64,000 bases of DNA from VBDM01 sp049802235 (GTDB lineage: Bacteria > Pseudomonadota > Gammaproteobacteria > Burkholderiales > SG8-39): contig JBARMB010000107.1 of the NCBI GenBank assembly GCA_049802235.1, positions 146,325-210,324 on the forward strand, written 5' to 3'. The number at the start of each line of letters is the position of its first letter. Position 1 is the first letter of the stretch. Made by a program: the position numbers and the translations under genes. Of the stretch, positions 63,669 through 64,000 are shown in pieces. Below the pieces are notes generated by a model, which searched no databases, had not been told where the DNA came from, and saw only the letters and a list, made by a program, of their open reading frames with translations.

Positions 63669-64000
63669 ATACCATCGCCGACAAGAAACTGGTGCGCCCG
63701 GGAAGTCTGGAAAAGAACCCGCGCCTCTCGCAGTGGCTGCGCATAAATCGCGACGGCACGGTTTCGATCTACAGCGGCAAGGTCGAGATCGGCCAGGGCA
63801 TACTGACCGCGCTGGCGCAGATCGCGGCCGAGGAACTCGACGTCGATCCTGCGCGCATCCGCATGGTTGCAGCCGATACGGCCCGCAGTCCCGATGAGGG
63901 CGTGACTTCGGGCAGCCTCTCGATCCAGGATTCGGGCACGGCGCTGCGCCGCGCCTGCGCCGAGGCACGCGCGCTCCTGCTCGAGCGCGCAGCCGAGCGC
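63665..64000 (+). CDS. molybdopterin-binding large subunit, N-terminal part (runs off the window)
   Basis: 112 codons are present. LSQWLRINRDGTVSIYSGKV and EIGQGILTALAQIAAEELDV match the start of the aldehyde-oxidase/isoquinoline-1-oxidoreductase-type large subunit. Substrate unknown. The gene continues past 64000. Confidence 0.9.
   Translation, partial: MNTIADKKLVRPGSLEKNPRLSQWLRINRDGTVSIYSGKVEIGQGILTALAQIAAEELDVDPARIRMVAADTARSPDEGVTSGSLSIQDSGTALRRACAEARALLLERAAER

Overview
The window reads as part of a GC-rich betaproteobacterial chromosome from a sulfur oxidiser. Three things suggest this. One is a complete reverse-type dissimilatory sulfite reductase locus in the order dsrA-B-E-F-H-C-M-K-L-J-O-P-N. 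The second is a tkt-gap-pgk-pyk-fba-purC-purE block of the kind seen in Betaproteobacteria. The third is a Bug-type solute-binding protein, a family expanded in Burkholderiales-like genomes. Gene finding here rests on reading frames, start contexts and recognisable motifs; no database search was possible.

Layout. 1-3320: 5' end of recG, ridA, a small TPR protein and an APC-type permease. 3403-5634: tRNA-Ala(CGC), a terminator, a FadL-type outer-membrane channel and a DsrE2-type protein. 5916-8529: DUF4202-like protein plus a NarX/NarL-like two-component pair. 8462-21338 (minus): cobA (sirohaem branch), dsrN and the dsr operon back to dsrA. 21550-28315 (plus): a divergent ten-gene operon sharing the dsrA upstream region. 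It holds a small unknown protein, a Cas6/Cmx6-like RAMP protein without any CRISPR array, a double TusA, a single TusA, two DsrC paralogues lacking both functional cysteines, an unknown helical protein, a TauD/TfdA-like dioxygenase, another conserved unknown, and an HTH-[2Fe-2S]-flavin reductase fusion. This operon is the most novel part of the window.

28370-39537 (minus): sua5, purE, purC, class I aldolase, pyk, pgk, gap, tkt, interrupted at 33798-34919 by an orphan DGQHR-domain gene on the plus strand. 39629-42753 (plus): beta-hydroxyacid dehydrogenase, nudC and a fused speD-speE. 42809-48295 (minus): dadA, a universal stress protein, an FAH-family hydrolase and typA. 48441-50956 (plus): rsmE, argA, yggX. 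51032-57554 (minus): rpiA and the pyruvate dehydrogenase genes lpdA, aceF, aceE. 57801-64000 (plus): folD, prlC, a DUF4124/glutaredoxin-like protein, xth, a Bug protein, and the start of a two-subunit molybdenum hydroxylase that runs off the end.

How it works together. FadL or other routes may bring in hydrophobic substrate; TusA and DsrE2/DsrEFH relay sulfane sulfur to DsrC; DsrAB oxidises it with sirohaem made through CobA and amidated by DsrN; DsrL and DsrMKJOP handle the electrons. Several kinds of short repeat sit at gene junctions, including three copies of one element whose edge supplies the TAG stop codon of the gene before it, and repeats that rewrite the DsrJ signal region and the dsrM start context.
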